A stretch of 64,000 nt of DNA. It comes from Fragilaria radians. Lineage: Eukaryota > Bacillariophyta > Fragilariophyceae > Fragilariales > Fragilariaceae. The stretch lies in contig CAAAJI010000018.1 of assembly GCA_900642245.1 (NCBI GenBank), forward strand, positions 127,588 to 191,587, read 5' to 3'. Position 1 is the first letter of the stretch, and every line of letters starts with the position of its first letter. The notes beneath the pieces are model-generated. The model was given only the letters and a program-made list of their open reading frames with translations. It ran no database searches and had not been told where the DNA came from. Positions 33,927 to 45,788 of this stretch are shown here, piece after piece. Both the position numbers and the translations under genes were made by a program.

Positions 33927-34891
33927 TGTTACAATCACCTCTTAAGTATCGACTTATTGTGGGAGGTCTGTTGATACCATTTATAATATGCGAAACCATT
34001 GGTGAAGGCTGGAAACGACTCAGGGCTCTCACACGCTCTAGACGCGTGAGCCCTATTCAGAATACATTTAACTTCGATATTTCTCTCTGAATCAATATGA
34101 CAGAGAAGTATTCTATTCAAGCAGAGTGATGAGGTATAAAATGATGTTGTTGAGTTACCATGTGATGCTCGCCGCCACCTTCTGACCATATTGTACAGAT
34201 TTCAGTACGCCAAATGTAAAGTAGTACAATAAGTTCAACTAAATAACAAAGCAGCGCGATCATGGATTTGCTATTTTCATAAAGGTATCGTCATATTCGA
34301 GATTAGAAGCGGATGATGTAAGACTGCTGATATATTCCAAGCGATAGATCTGCAACGTTTCCCTTTTGAAAAGGTTGATGTGGAAGGTTACAAATGAGAA
34401 TCTCCTTAGCATTAGCATGTTCTGCGCACGTCCATCACCAGATCATCGAAATCATTCCATATAGTTATTGTAAACAAGCATCAGTAGTTATATTTTATTG
34501 AGAATATATAAACGGAGAGACAGTATTCCACAAGTCGTTCAAGGTCATTGGGTTAGCAATATCAAATGAAATCTCAAAGAAAGTAGGAAGCTGGACTCTT
34601 TAAACCACATAGAGTGGCAGTTTGTACGCTCAAGTAGAGAGATTGTATTCCACAAAATGTCATTCAAGGTCATTGAGTTAGTCATGTCATAGTACATATG
34701 AAATCTCAAAAGAAGCGGTAAACCGGACTGTTTAAATCAAATGGAGCGGTAGTTTGTACGGAATGCTCCATTGGGTTCATGGACTCCCAAGAACATGTAT
34801 GCATTATTATCGAGATATCACGATATCGCTATTGAAAGTTAAAAAGTCAAAATCTAATTGGGCCCTGACATGAGATGTTTTTTACGTAACA
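33927..34891 (-). mobile_element. LTR 2 of copia array (mosaic)
   Basis: Same TGTTAC..GTAACA termini on the minus strand as LTR 1. From 33927 to about 34727 it matches LTR 1 at a constant offset of 5,506 with no mismatch that I can find. From about 34728 on it abruptly follows LTR 3 instead, at offset 4,352, with only single-base differences. The outer palindrome CAAGATCATCTTG (34904-34916) is shared with LTR 3 and lies in a segment of about 30 bp missing from LTR 1. Confidence 0.65.
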
Positions 34892-37800
34892 TCACACAAG
34901 TTGCAAGATCATCTTGAGTAAGGGAGGTCGTAGTAAATCTTGATATTACTCTTTACACTACTATTAGCCTATTGTAATAGAGTGCTGTGCTGTAGGGTAA
35001 AAAGAATCCTTTGTGATCACAATATGAGTTTTCGTTTTTTTCTCCGACTGCCAAAATTCCTACGATGAATGTAGTATGGAATACAACACAGGATAATAGG
35101 TGCATTGTGTCAATTAAATGCATATTGCTTTGCGGAATGCTTGACATTTCTGACCTGTCAATGGTTTGGTCATGAAATCAGCAATCATTGCATCTGTGGG
35201 ACAATATTTGATTGACACTTCTCCTTATTGATTAAGTCTGTGATAAAGAAATATTTGATGTTAAAATGTCGAGAATGCTTGCTAGAACTGGCCTTACCGT
35301 TAGTTTCAAGTTTCATTGAACTTTGATTATCTTGATAAAAAGATTCTCTTTAATCTTGTATCCTTGACCTTTTATGAATAACTTTGCCCACATAACTTTG
35401 GAGATAATACTGTCAACAGATATTCAGCCCGCTTCTGTTGAGCTTCGGGTATTCACTTTTTGTTTAGTTGAAATTGTTTGAATTACATCCTATTCGGTCT
35501 GCTTCTGTTGAGCTTCGGGTATTCACTTTTTGTTAACTTGAAATTGTTCAAATTGCACCCTGACCCATTGTCATTATGCCACCCGTGTGACTCTTGAAAT
35601 CATTGTGCATTGCAAATGATGAGTTGATATGCCATTTTATAACGTAAGTACCATCTGCCTTTAAAGTTGATACATCTTTTTGTGTATGCTTGAGATAGTG
35701 TATCACTTTTCAAAGTTTATCCCAATCACCTCCATTTGGTAATCTCGCCCATGAAATCAAAAATGCAATGGCAAGTTAAATTGCTAGATACTCATGTAAT
35801 TTCCTTCTTGTAGCTTTTATTGGTATAATCTCTGGATTGCCATACATTGATTGTGGTCACTCATAAGCTTATCATTCACATTTGAATCCTTATGGCTTGA
35901 TTTGACATCATCAACATGCCAATTGTACTTTGTGCCATGAGCACTGCAATATCGTAATCATTGACTTCAAACCCAAATTGTTTTAAGTCTTTCCTTGTGA
36001 AATAGTAGTGCTCATTGAATCATACCACATATGGCATTCAGCATTTGAGTATAAAGTATCTTATTCTTCCCTTTGTAAACAGCATAGTTGTGATAGCATT
36101 CAGGATTCTAATCATCTAGCATGTCAACCAAAATTCCGAATTTCCACAATGACCTGATCTTTCCTAAAGTCTAGATCTGTTTGCACAAATGTATTGGGAA
36201 TATCAACTGTTATGATATCCCTTGATTCTTCTGCATTAAATGTATCAGCAAGAAGTATTAATTCTGTGGCAGCTGAAGGACTTGTAGCTTCGTCTTGATT
36301 TGCATAATGATGCTACGTAGTGCCATGGTTACAAGTCCTGTCTTTAATTATATTATCCTTCTTTTCAACTAGAAAGATAAGACTTTCTAATATGCGTCTC
36401 TTCTCAGGTGTACTTAGCGTCGATGCGTCAAAGTGTTTAAACACCTTCCTTTGTGGAGGTGTTTCATTTCTCCAAGAGCAGCATCCCATCCTTTCTTTCC
36501 AAACTTTTGTCTTTGTTGCCTTCTTCATAAGTAATTATATTACGATCATGGACTCCTGCAATGGGAGCAGTAACATGAAGGACAATCCCAGACTAGGTGT
36601 TTCTATTTAACCTGCAGGCAAATTATCTCGGTCAGCCACTGTATGAACTAAGTCTATGACATTTTGAGTCACAGGTTGAGGGGAAACACTTTGGCAAGTT
36701 ACCATAGCGCCGGTCCAAAGATAAAGCAATTCATGATCACCTTGTTTGTTACTACGGTATCAATAGTAGATGCAATCTAAAGTACGCGGATGTTGAGTGT
36801 GTGTGAGAGCATTGGCTCGGTGTGAGCTTCGACGTCAGCTCCAAATGGATTAGCACAATGTTTAGAATAATCCGAATTCTCCTGATGAATAGTCATACAT
36901 TGGCTGAAATGGGGAGACATTCCATTGGTAGGAGGAAAGAAACTTAATTCCTCGGTACTTTCCATTGCAAAACTTTAGCATGACTGCAGGTAATTTCATC
37001 AATAGAAATTGATGAAATGTGGCTCTAAGCTTTCTTGAATGACCCTAATCGTTCGTTTGATCTCAGGAACGTGTTCTTATGCATTCAGGTAATTCATGTT
37101 AACGTCGTATGCATCTTATAATGCATTAATTAATGATTGGTACTCGTTAACACAATGGATACACTTGATAGTAAATCCAGTCAAAATATATAGACGAAAA
37201 GAATTGTTTAGCGCACTAAGCTTTGCTGAATTGATTGGTAACCCACTCAGTTGTCTGATACATGATTTTTCGAGATATTTTTGGCAAAAAGGATATACAG
37301 TTGATTCTAATGGTCTCCATGTAAAGACTTGTTTCGTGTTGAGCTTCAAGTAGTTCAAGGGGAATCTCATTGCAGTCTGACACAGCATGAAGTGGTTTTT
37401 TTCTGCTAGTTTTATCCTTTAGGCTACCAATACCTGGACCAAAGATATTCTCTGCCAACTTGAAATCTTTCAGAGTAATAGGATTATTTTTATTTAATTT
37501 ATTTGAATAATTGCTTTGAAATCTTTCAAGGATGCATGCCAAGAGCATGGTAACACTCCCTAGCTTTCTTGTCTTGTTGAAACTGCTGATCTGTGTAGAC
37601 TTTCGTATTCTCCTATATTGTGTTGATAAATTGATAATTTTCCTGTTTCTTGTTGAAAGGCGTGTATACATAATGTCCAAATGGTGGCTTATGAAAAGGA
37701 ATTGATTGTGAAGGTGATACTTCTACCCAAAAAGATGTGCTTCTTGCTCTCATAAATAATTCGATGATCTTTCTTCATACTAAAAATATGTCGATCGTCT

Positions 37801-38271
37801 AGTAACCAGGGTGGGACATGAACGATTTAAAGATTGGCTATATTTTTTAGCTATACTGTTACGATTGGTCAATCTGATGTCTCTTTCATTGCGTTCTCAA
37901 TAGCTATCGACTCCAGTCAGTTTGGATTGGATGTCTGATTTGAAATTTTTTTGAGACAGACAAGCGCACATATCTCTTCTATTCGCTATTCCTCCATAAT
38001 ATTTCCCCTTGGTTCAAGGATGCACGACCAAGTAAGTATTGAACAATCCGTGATGGATGACACAAAAAATATATTTAGATTTATTTGCTGATAAGGCGAG
38101 AAGGATCAGATTTAAACTGCTTATGTGATAGTTGAAAGTACGCTTGTAATTTAATGTGTACAAATTTTGAATCTTTTTTTGTCAAAGTGTACTTTAAGGG
38201 CTAGCCAAAATTCAAGAAACAACAAATATTTTATAACTTGCCAGCAGTTCAAGGCTAATTCATTTTCAGAA
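34892..38271 (-). mobile_element. copia internal region 2 (decayed gag-pol)
   Basis: Minus-strand pol remnants between LTR 2 and LTR 3: leader/gag start (about 38271-37800), pre-integrase (37680-37216), integrase pieces (36965-36777 and 36528-36313), RT remnants (about 36300-35800) and RNase H with a tandem duplication (about 35760-35300). It is shorter than internal region 1: most of gag (equivalent to about 32400-33450) and part of RT (equivalent to about 30120-30400) are missing. All frames are broken. Confidence 0.7.
35431..35570 (-). repeat. 70-bp tandem duplication inside RNase H remnant
   Basis: The word GCTTCTGTTGAGCTTCGGGT followed by ATTCACTTTTTGTT occurs at 35431 and again at 35501. 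The corresponding position in internal region 3 (near 39782) has it only once. It is a local duplication that arose after the copies separated, or one that was lost in the other copy. Confidence 0.7.
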
Positions 38272-39243
38272 TGTTACAATCACCTCTTAAGTATCGACTT
38301 ATTGTGGGAGGTCTGTTGATACCATTTATAATATACGAAACCATTGGTGACGGCTGGAAACGACTCAGGGCTCTCACACGTTCTAGACGCGTGAGCCCTA
38401 TTCAGAATACATTTAACTTCGATATTTCTCTCTGAATCAATATGACAGCGAGGTATTCTATTCAAACAGAGTGATGAGGTATAAATTGATGTTGTTGAGT
38501 TACCATGTGATGCTTGCCACCACCTTCTGACTATATTGTACAGATTTCAGTATGCAAAACGTAAAGTAGTACAATAAGTTTCAATTAAAAAACAAAGCAG
38601 CACAATCATGGATTTGCTATTTTCATAAAGGTATCGTCGTATTCGAGCGTAGAAGCGGATGATGTTAGACTGCTGAAATATTCCAAGCGATAGATCTGCA
38701 ACGTTTCCCTTTTGAAAAGGTTGATGTGGAAGGTTACAAATGAGAATCTCCTTAGCATTAGCATGTTCTGCGCACGACCATCACCAGATCATCGAAATCA
38801 TTCCACATAGTTATTGTAAGAGAGCATCAGTAGTAATGGACATATTTTATTGAGAACATATAAACGGAGAGACAGTGTTCCACAAGTCGTTCAAGGTCAT
38901 TGAGCTAGCAACGTCATTTGAAATCTCAAAGAAAGCAGTAAGCTGGACTCTTTAAACCACATAGAGTGGTAGTTTGTACGCTCAAGTGGAGAGACTGTAT
39001 TCCACAAAATGTCATTCAAGGTCATTGACTTTGTCATGTCATAGTGCATATGAAATCTCGAAGAAAGCAGTAAACCGGTCTGTTTAAATCAAATGGAGCG
39101 GTAGTTTGTACGGAAAGCTCCATTGGGTTCATGGACTCCCAAGAACATGTATGCATTATTATCGAGATATCACGATATCGCTATTGAAAGTTAAAAAGTC
39201 AAAATCTAATTGGGCCCTGACATGAGATGTTTTTTACGTAACA
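38272..39243 (-). mobile_element. LTR 3 of copia array
   Basis: Same TGTTAC..GTAACA ends. The part below about 39080 differs from LTRs 1 and 2 by scattered substitutions and small indels, while the part above is nearly identical to LTR 2. It contains the same two U3-like direct repeats with TTCAAGGTCATTG and the hairpin region. Confidence 0.6.
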
Positions 39244-41693
39244 TCACACAAGTTGCAAGATCATCTTGAGTAAGGGAGGTCATAGTAAATCTTGATATCA
39301 CTCTTTACACTACTATTAGCCTATTGTAATAGAGTGCTGTGCTGTAGGGTAAAAAGAATCCTTTGTGATCACAATATGAGTTTTCGTTTTTTTCTCCGAC
39401 TGCCAAAATTCCTACGATGAATGTAGTATGGAATACAACACAGGATAATAGGTGCATTGTGTCAATTAAATGCATATTGCTTTGCGGAATGCTTGACATT
39501 TCTGACCTGTCAATGGTTTGGTCATGAAATCAGCAATCATTGCATCTGTTGGACAATATTTGATTGACACTTCTCCTTATTGATTAAGTCTGTGATAAAG
39601 AAATATTTGATGATAAAATGTCGAGAATGCTTGCTAGAACTGGCCTTACCCTTAGTTTCAAGTTTCATAGAACTTTGATTATCTTGATAAAAAGATTCTC
39701 TTTAATCTTGTATCCTTGACCTTTTATGAATAACTTTGCCCACATAACTTTGGAGATAATACTGTCAACTGATACTAGGCCTGCTTCTGTTGAGCTTCGG
39801 GTATTCACTTTTTGTTTAGTTGAAGTTGTTTGACTTGCACCTTGACCCATTGTCAATATGCCACCCGTGTGATTCTTGAAATCATTGCGCATTGCAAATG
39901 ATGAGTTGACCCATCTGCCTTTAAAGTTAATACATCTTTTTGTGTATGTTTGAGATAGTGCATCACTTTTCAAAGGTTATCCCAATCATCTTCATTTGGT
40001 AATCTTGCTCATGAAATAAAAAATGCAATGACTGGTTGTATGTCACATCTCGCTCTTTTGCTTCAAAATAGTGCTTTGGCAACAAAAGTATGAAACACTT
40101 GTGCTTTTATGTTGTTAAGTGGTCTGGCAGCTGAATTTACTTTGAATGAATTCTCACCCCATGGGCAATGTGTTGAGTTGTCTGGTAGCTGTTCCGGAAA
40201 TTCATTTATCATTCCCTTTATATACTCTTCTATCATATTGACTTTCACCAATCCTGGTGTTGAATATTTAGTTACATACTCATCTATTTTCCTTCTTGAA
40301 GCTTTTACTGGTATAATCTTTGGATTGCCATACATTGGTTGTGGTCACTCATAAGCTTATCATTCACATTTGAATCCTTTTGGCTTGCTTTGACATCATC
40401 AACATGCCAAGCCACGGTGTACTTTGTGCCACTAACACTGCAATATTGTAATCATTGACTTTAAACCCAAATTGTTTCAAGTCTTTTCTAAATTTCTTGA
40501 AAAATAGTAGTGCTGATTGAATCATAAAAAAGCCACATAAGGCTTTCAACATTTGAGTATAAAGTATCTTATTTTTCCCTTTGTAAACAGCATAGTTGTG
40601 ATAGCATTCAGGATTCAAATCAACTAGCATTTCAACCAAAATTCCGAAAATTTTCATAATGACCTGATCTTTCCTAAAGTCTAGATCTGTTTGCACAAAT
40701 GCATTGGGAAAATCAACCGTCATAATATCCCTTGATTCTTCTGCATTAAATGTATCAGCAAGAAGTATTGATTCGGTGGCAGCAGAAGGAATTGTAGCTT
40801 CGTCTTGATTTAGGCTGGTGCTACGTAGTTTTATCCTTTAGGCTACCAATACCTGGACCAATCATATTCTCTGCCAACTTGATATCATCCAGAGTAATAG
40901 GATTATTCTTATTTAATTTATTTGAATAATTGCTTTGAAATCTTTCAAGGATGCATGCCAAGAGTATGGAAACGCTTCCAAACTGCTGATCTGCTTAGAC
41001 TTTCTTATTCTCCTATATTGTGTTGAAAAATGGATAATTACCCTGTTTCTTGTTAAAAGGCTTGTATGCATAATGTCCAAATGGTGGCTTCTGAAATGGA
41101 ATTGATTGTAAAGGGAATACTTCTAACCAAAAAGATGTGCTTCTTGTTCTCATAAATAATTCGATGAATTTTCTTCATACTAAAAGTATTTATGAGTCCT
41201 TTTGGATTGAAATAAGATTTCCAGCATGTCTGGAATCAGCAACTATATTGCATTTGAAGGTCCTCCGTTTGTTGATAGCTCCAAAGCTTTATTAGATCTT
41301 TGAATGTTTGTAGATTGCCGAGTATACACATTCTGCAGATTAATTATCTAACTGTTTCTTCATTTTCAGAAATATGAGTAAGTTGTGCATGATAACCTTG
41401 CCATCAATTGAAATCTTCTGTTGTTTGTTGTTATTGCGGTTCTGACGTATAGTGCGTCCTCTACATCTGCGCGAGGTATTGCCAAGGAACCCACCTCCAC
41501 GTCTTTGTCCACGATGTTATTTCGAGTAAAATTGTTGAAATTACTATAACTAAGATCATTTTTGGTACTTAAATATGCAACAGGACTGGATATACCATGT
41601 TTGAGTTTATTATGGTAGTCTGCTTTAGAAGCATTCCTTTACTTGCTTGTCGAGAATATGATTGAACTTTCTAAAATCTATTCGTGTAAGAAT
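39244..41693 (-). mobile_element. copia internal region 3 (decayed pol)
   Basis: Minus strand: post-gag remnant (about 41690-41250), pre-integrase start (about 41100-40830), then a junction near 40830 directly into RT (40723-40063), RNase H (39973-39665) and the pol end (about 39600-39480). Compared with internal regions 1 and 2 about 1.1 kb, covering most of integrase, is deleted. The recognisable copia homology ends near 41693. Confidence 0.75.
40063..40723 (-). pseudogene. copia reverse transcriptase fragment
   Basis: The best preserved RT of the array. FPNAFVQTDLD, KDQVIMKI, ILVEMLVDLNPECYH and LYTQMLKALCGFF lie in one frame. The catalytic YVDD-equivalent WHVDDVKAS is in a second frame near 40390-40410, and a third piece continues at 40335-40063 (IDEYVTKYSTPGLVKVN). 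RT copies element RNA into DNA; the frameshifts make this copy inactive. The KAL-(Y/C)-G and FVQT phrases are typical of the copia family. Confidence 0.75.
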
Positions 41694-44379
41694 CATGTAA
41701 GGTGTCCGTTCCAAACTTCAATGTATTACTCATTCCCGCAGGATGCATAATAGATACTTCTTACATGGCATCAGACATATCTCACATTACCGCACAAATG
41801 TCAATTTTTTTTTATCAGATTCCTAAATTCATCCGCGTAGATAACAGACATATTCACAGATTTTAACTGTTTAAGCAGATTCGAAACGAGTCTGCTGATT
41901 CAACAATTCGAATTTATTTCCACCAACTAAACGCCATCTTGCATCGTATCCACCTTTGCTCCGTTGCTCCCATTTTGAAATGCTACTCACCAAAAGAATA
42001 TGCTTAAGCTAAAAGTCAAGCTATCAAAATAAAATTTGAAGTTTCTTTATTTTCCTTCACTCAAAGTTTCTTACCTTTCATAAATTTATTGACATTATTG
42101 GATAGCCTAAACAAATTAATCGATTCAGGATTGAACATACGCCACATTCTTAATTCACTTCCAATCTCCTCGTACTTTTTTAACGTCCTTTTATTTATTA
42201 TTGCAAAAACTCAATGACAAATGATGTGTATTCTTCCTTCAAGTAGTGTATCTTGTTTACTTTGCATTTTATTTGCAGTTTAGTACGATCACAATTTCAT
42301 GTGTCAGGTTCCTTCACAGTGTTCTATGAAATCATGACGTTTTTATCCCGATAAAGGAGTTATTCCCTTCTATGCTCATATTCTTTCACATCTGTTGACT
42401 CTTTAGGATCAGACCAACTTTCTAAGCATTTTCGTCGCCCATAACCCTTATCATTGACGTACTATGTTTGTTCTTTTTTTCATCGTCCAATCCTTCTTTA
42501 GTTGTAAATTGCAGTGTTGTTAAATATTTCCGACAATTTAGCATTTCTTTAAAATAATCCCACATGTCGCAATTCTTTACTTACGAAAGACATCGTTTCA
42601 AAGAGAAGCAGGGTACCCAATGAAAGTGTCAACTGTGCCCTGCTTTTCCTTAACTCTCAATTTCGTCGATGTATTGATAGTTAGATTGTTTCATGGAGAA
42701 TCCTCCTCATTTATTACAGTTCCATTTACTACCTCCCTGATTCTCTCGTAGTAGTTTGACCTTGCTTTCGATTTGACAATTTCTTTAAGGGTTTTTGGGC
42801 CTAAATGTTTAAGGTTGGTCCTAAAGCTTTTAGTTTTCCCACACCTTTTAATTATTCTTGTCATCATTGTCACAGCCGATGACATGGATGACGTCAGAAA
42901 GATACTCAAACAAGAGTCTGAAAAATTCAATTTCTCAACCTGAACTTCTTCTTTACGTATTCAAAATCTTTATCATATCCTTCATCAGATTTAAGGAATA
43001 GATACTCTTCCTATCATATGTTTTGTTGAACACAAAGAGCTTGGCATTTTAAAAGAAATTTCGTATACCATATTGGACATTTTTCACTATTGCCCCTGAA
43101 AAGGATCACACGAGTTGCGTTTAAGTCCATCGTTTCGCAAATGTAAAAATTCCTACTAACAATTAAAAAAAAATCAAGGCAACTAATGCAATGCTCTCAC
43201 GAAGAAACAAAGAATATAACGTAACCACCTTACGATTTATTGGGAGTCCACAACTTCATAATTCTGCTTTGATCTATTAAGGCATTCTTCAAAATCTGGT
43301 CGAAATTGATACAGCATCAAACGCCACAGAAAAATGTACAAATTAGTGTTTAGTTTGTGTTTCTTGGTTGGAATTACTGATATCCATTCAATTGATACTT
43401 TTCGAGTGCGAGATGATTACTCTAGAAGTTGTCATCACCAGAAATAAAAAGTAAGTGATGATGACTTTTTCATTGTCAGCATCAATGAAAGTTGAGGAGC
43501 ACATATGCTTTGCACAAGATTGGAGTAATCAGAACCTGAAGAAAAGAATTAAATGGATAGTGTTTATAGGGAATGATGGATCTAAACCATTGGAAAAGTC
43601 AGAAGTCAAAAGACAAACCAGAGAAAGTTGATATAAAATAATTGGGAGCTTGAAGTAAATGGAAATGGAAATTTCAGAGCTCATTTATTTCCTTTGGGGT
43701 GTAGCTAAGAGGCAGAGCTGGCCTTCTTCTTCATTTGACAATGGTGGATAATGATTCAGGATGATGACAATCGTTACGTAGTACTTCATAGTGAAAATTT
43801 AGAATTGGACATATTTGGTGGCGGGAAAGGATGAAATAGTGTTGGCATTGATTTGATGATCAAGCTATACCTAAACAGCAATGATTTAATGTAGAAAAAC
43901 AAAACAAAACAAATCGTAGAAGTAGTGTTATGCATTGATATATATGTGCGTTAATATTGCTAAGACCAGAATAGAGCAAAAGTGCACACTTTTTGTTCCC
44001 CTAAATTGAGACTATCACACATTATTGATTAATCTAAGGTTTCAAGTTTGTATTCAGCATTAATCTGTATCAACTGCAGCGGATGCCATAATCATCAGTA
44101 AATGGTCTTATCAAATTTTCCACCTGTTGACAAAACTGCAGTGGAGCATTTAAGTCATCCAAAACTAAAACTACAGGAGCGACTTCGGAATGCCGTTATC
44201 TAATAAAGTCGAGTTGACGTAGGTAGTGGTCGAGTTAGGGGAGTGGAGTTCCATCCTTTCATTTTGTCCATGACAGACAGACAGAATGACCCCCCCCAAC
44301 ATTCGAAAGAATAATGTTATCTTTGCCCACCTATCATCCCTAAACAGCAAAAACACACACAAAACGGATACGCGAAAGG
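41694..44379. other. Spacer between the copia array and paralogue B
   Basis: No firm gene. A minus-strand frame at 42691-42930 (79 residues) is unsupported. A short plus-strand frame with a signal-peptide-like start is listed separately. A C8 run occurs at 44290-44297. Confidence 0.4.
43334..43447 (+). CDS. Very short frame with signal-peptide-like start (possible small secreted peptide or lost first exon)
   Basis: ATG at 43334 encodes 37 residues. MYKLVFSLCFLVGITDIHS is a good signal-peptide pattern, followed by a short polar tail with one Cys and a stop at 43445. A strong donor-like AAAAAGTAAGT lies just after the stop, so this may be a first exon damaged by a stop codon. No homologue was recognised and chance is a real alternative. 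Confidence 0.2.
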   Translation: MYKLVFSLCFLVGITDIHSIDTFRVRDDYSRSCHHQK

Positions 44380-45399
44380 ATGAGTGAAAATGAAAGCAGG
44401 AATATGGATAAGTTTCAAACTGACAATGATGAAAATGACATAAATCACAATCATGATGAGCGTATATTTGCGAATCGAAGTAAATGGATTGTTAGAATGT
44501 GTCAGAACAAACCTAAATCGTATCAAGAAATGATGGAACGGCATGAACATCTTTTGAGAGAAATGTCAATGGCATATTTTAAAAAGGAACGAAATGAAGA
44601 AGAACAGCATCATAGAAGGCAAGAAGAAATAATCTCAAAGATGCCATGGATGAGTCTTGGTCAAATTCTTCGATTCGAGGTTCGATTTGCATTCCACGGC
44701 TACTTCATGCTTGTCTTATATTGCATTACTCATTTGATGATGTATCAAGTCATTGAATCTTGTATCATGGAACAAACACGAGGATTTACAGGAAATCAGG
44801 AGAATAAATTCTACTTCCTCTTGCTTGTAATATCCTTGTTCATCTTACGTATCACTGGTGGACTTTGGGATTGGTTAAGTCCCAATCGATGTACTGCCGT
44901 TCAGTCTGAAATCAATTGGCAACAACATCAAGTTGCCAATAGGAACAACTGGAATAAGAATGTTCAAAGTTGGTTCCAAAAACGACGTCATGTTCGCATC
45001 CTTTTTCAATATGTTGCCTTCTATGTCATTCTTGTCGCCATAGTCTACTTCAAGCATCAATTCTTTACACTCATCATCCATGATCGTTCATGGATATATG
45101 AAAACTTACCCAGTCGTCAATACAATATGGAAACTCCCATAAGTCAGGCATTGGTAGCTAATGTTGCAAACAGAGGAAAATGTGAACAAAGCAAGGAACA
45201 ATGTTCATTATTGACCCAAATGGCTCAACAAGATGACGAATATTTGTATAATCGAGTAACTTTGACGTCCTACTTCAATTTTAGAGGTTACAGTGGCATG
45301 TATCTTGTATCACCATTCGGAATGCGCTTACTTCTTTTGACAATATCTGTGACTGGTATTATTATTCTGGAAACGCTTGGCTTTCAGTGGAAGAGATAG
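44380..45399 (+). CDS. Four-helix membrane protein, paralogue B
   Basis: 339 residues from ATG. A hydrophilic N-terminus rich in Asn/Asp/His is followed by a helical segment (YQEMMERHEHLL) and four hydrophobic segments at about 104-127, 143-165, 204-231 and 312-333. It shares with paralogue A at 24172 the motifs EQTRGFT, RITGGLWDWLSPNR, HDRSWIYENLPSRQ and YLVSPFG. The loop of about 80 residues between helices 3 and 4 has two conserved Cys (CEQSKEQC). Family unknown. Both copies are intact and on the same strand, about 19 kb apart, with retroelement debris between them, which points to a tandem duplication later separated by insertions. Confidence 0.8.
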   Translation: MSENESRNMDKFQTDNDENDINHNHDERIFANRSKWIVRMCQNKPKSYQEMMERHEHLLREMSMAYFKKERNEEEQHHRRQEEIISKMPWMSLGQILRFEVRFAFHGYFMLVLYCITHLMMYQVIESCIMEQTRGFTGNQENKFYFLLLVISLFILRITGGLWDWLSPNRCTAVQSEINWQQHQVANRNNWNKNVQSWFQKRRHVRILFQYVAFYVILVAIVYFKHQFFTLIIHDRSWIYENLPSRQYNMETPISQALVANVANRGKCEQSKEQCSLLTQMAQQDDEYLYNRVTLTSYFNFRGYSGMYLVSPFGMRLLLLTISVTGIIILETLGFQWKR

Positions 45400-45788
45400 T
45401 ATTTTTATTGAAATCGCAAATTAAAGTCTTGAAAATATACCATAGTAATCTATTTACTTAAAACACTACCCAATGCAACGAATGATAAGCAATATTCTGA
45501 AGGATATGGTTACATACCTTACCTTCATGGACAATTTATACCACTGCTGTTGACTATTTCGGAGATTTTGTTTCCACCTCAACAAAGCTATCGTTGAAAT
45601 GCTTCCTCTAATCTTCCGCGGTCTCACATCTGATGCGTACAAAACAGAAGAAGGCACTACTGACTTATTCCCTCCAAATGAAGTCTATGAAAGAAAAATG
45701 AATGCATACTATCTATTACTTTAATATTCTTTTCAGCATTTCAAAAATATTGATTTCTCTAACTATTGACATTCCGACTCACAAAAAA
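45400..45788. other. Short spacer between convergent genes
   Basis: About 390 bp between the 3' ends of paralogue B (plus) and the acyl-CoA dehydrogenase (minus). It presumably holds both 3' UTRs. I see no distinct terminator or poly(A) motif. Confidence 0.4.

Noticed and set aside
34953..35147. 64-residue frame repeated exactly at 39305-39499
   Set aside because: Sits between the pol end and the LTR; identical because LTR 2 and 3 flanks are near-identical. No coding character.
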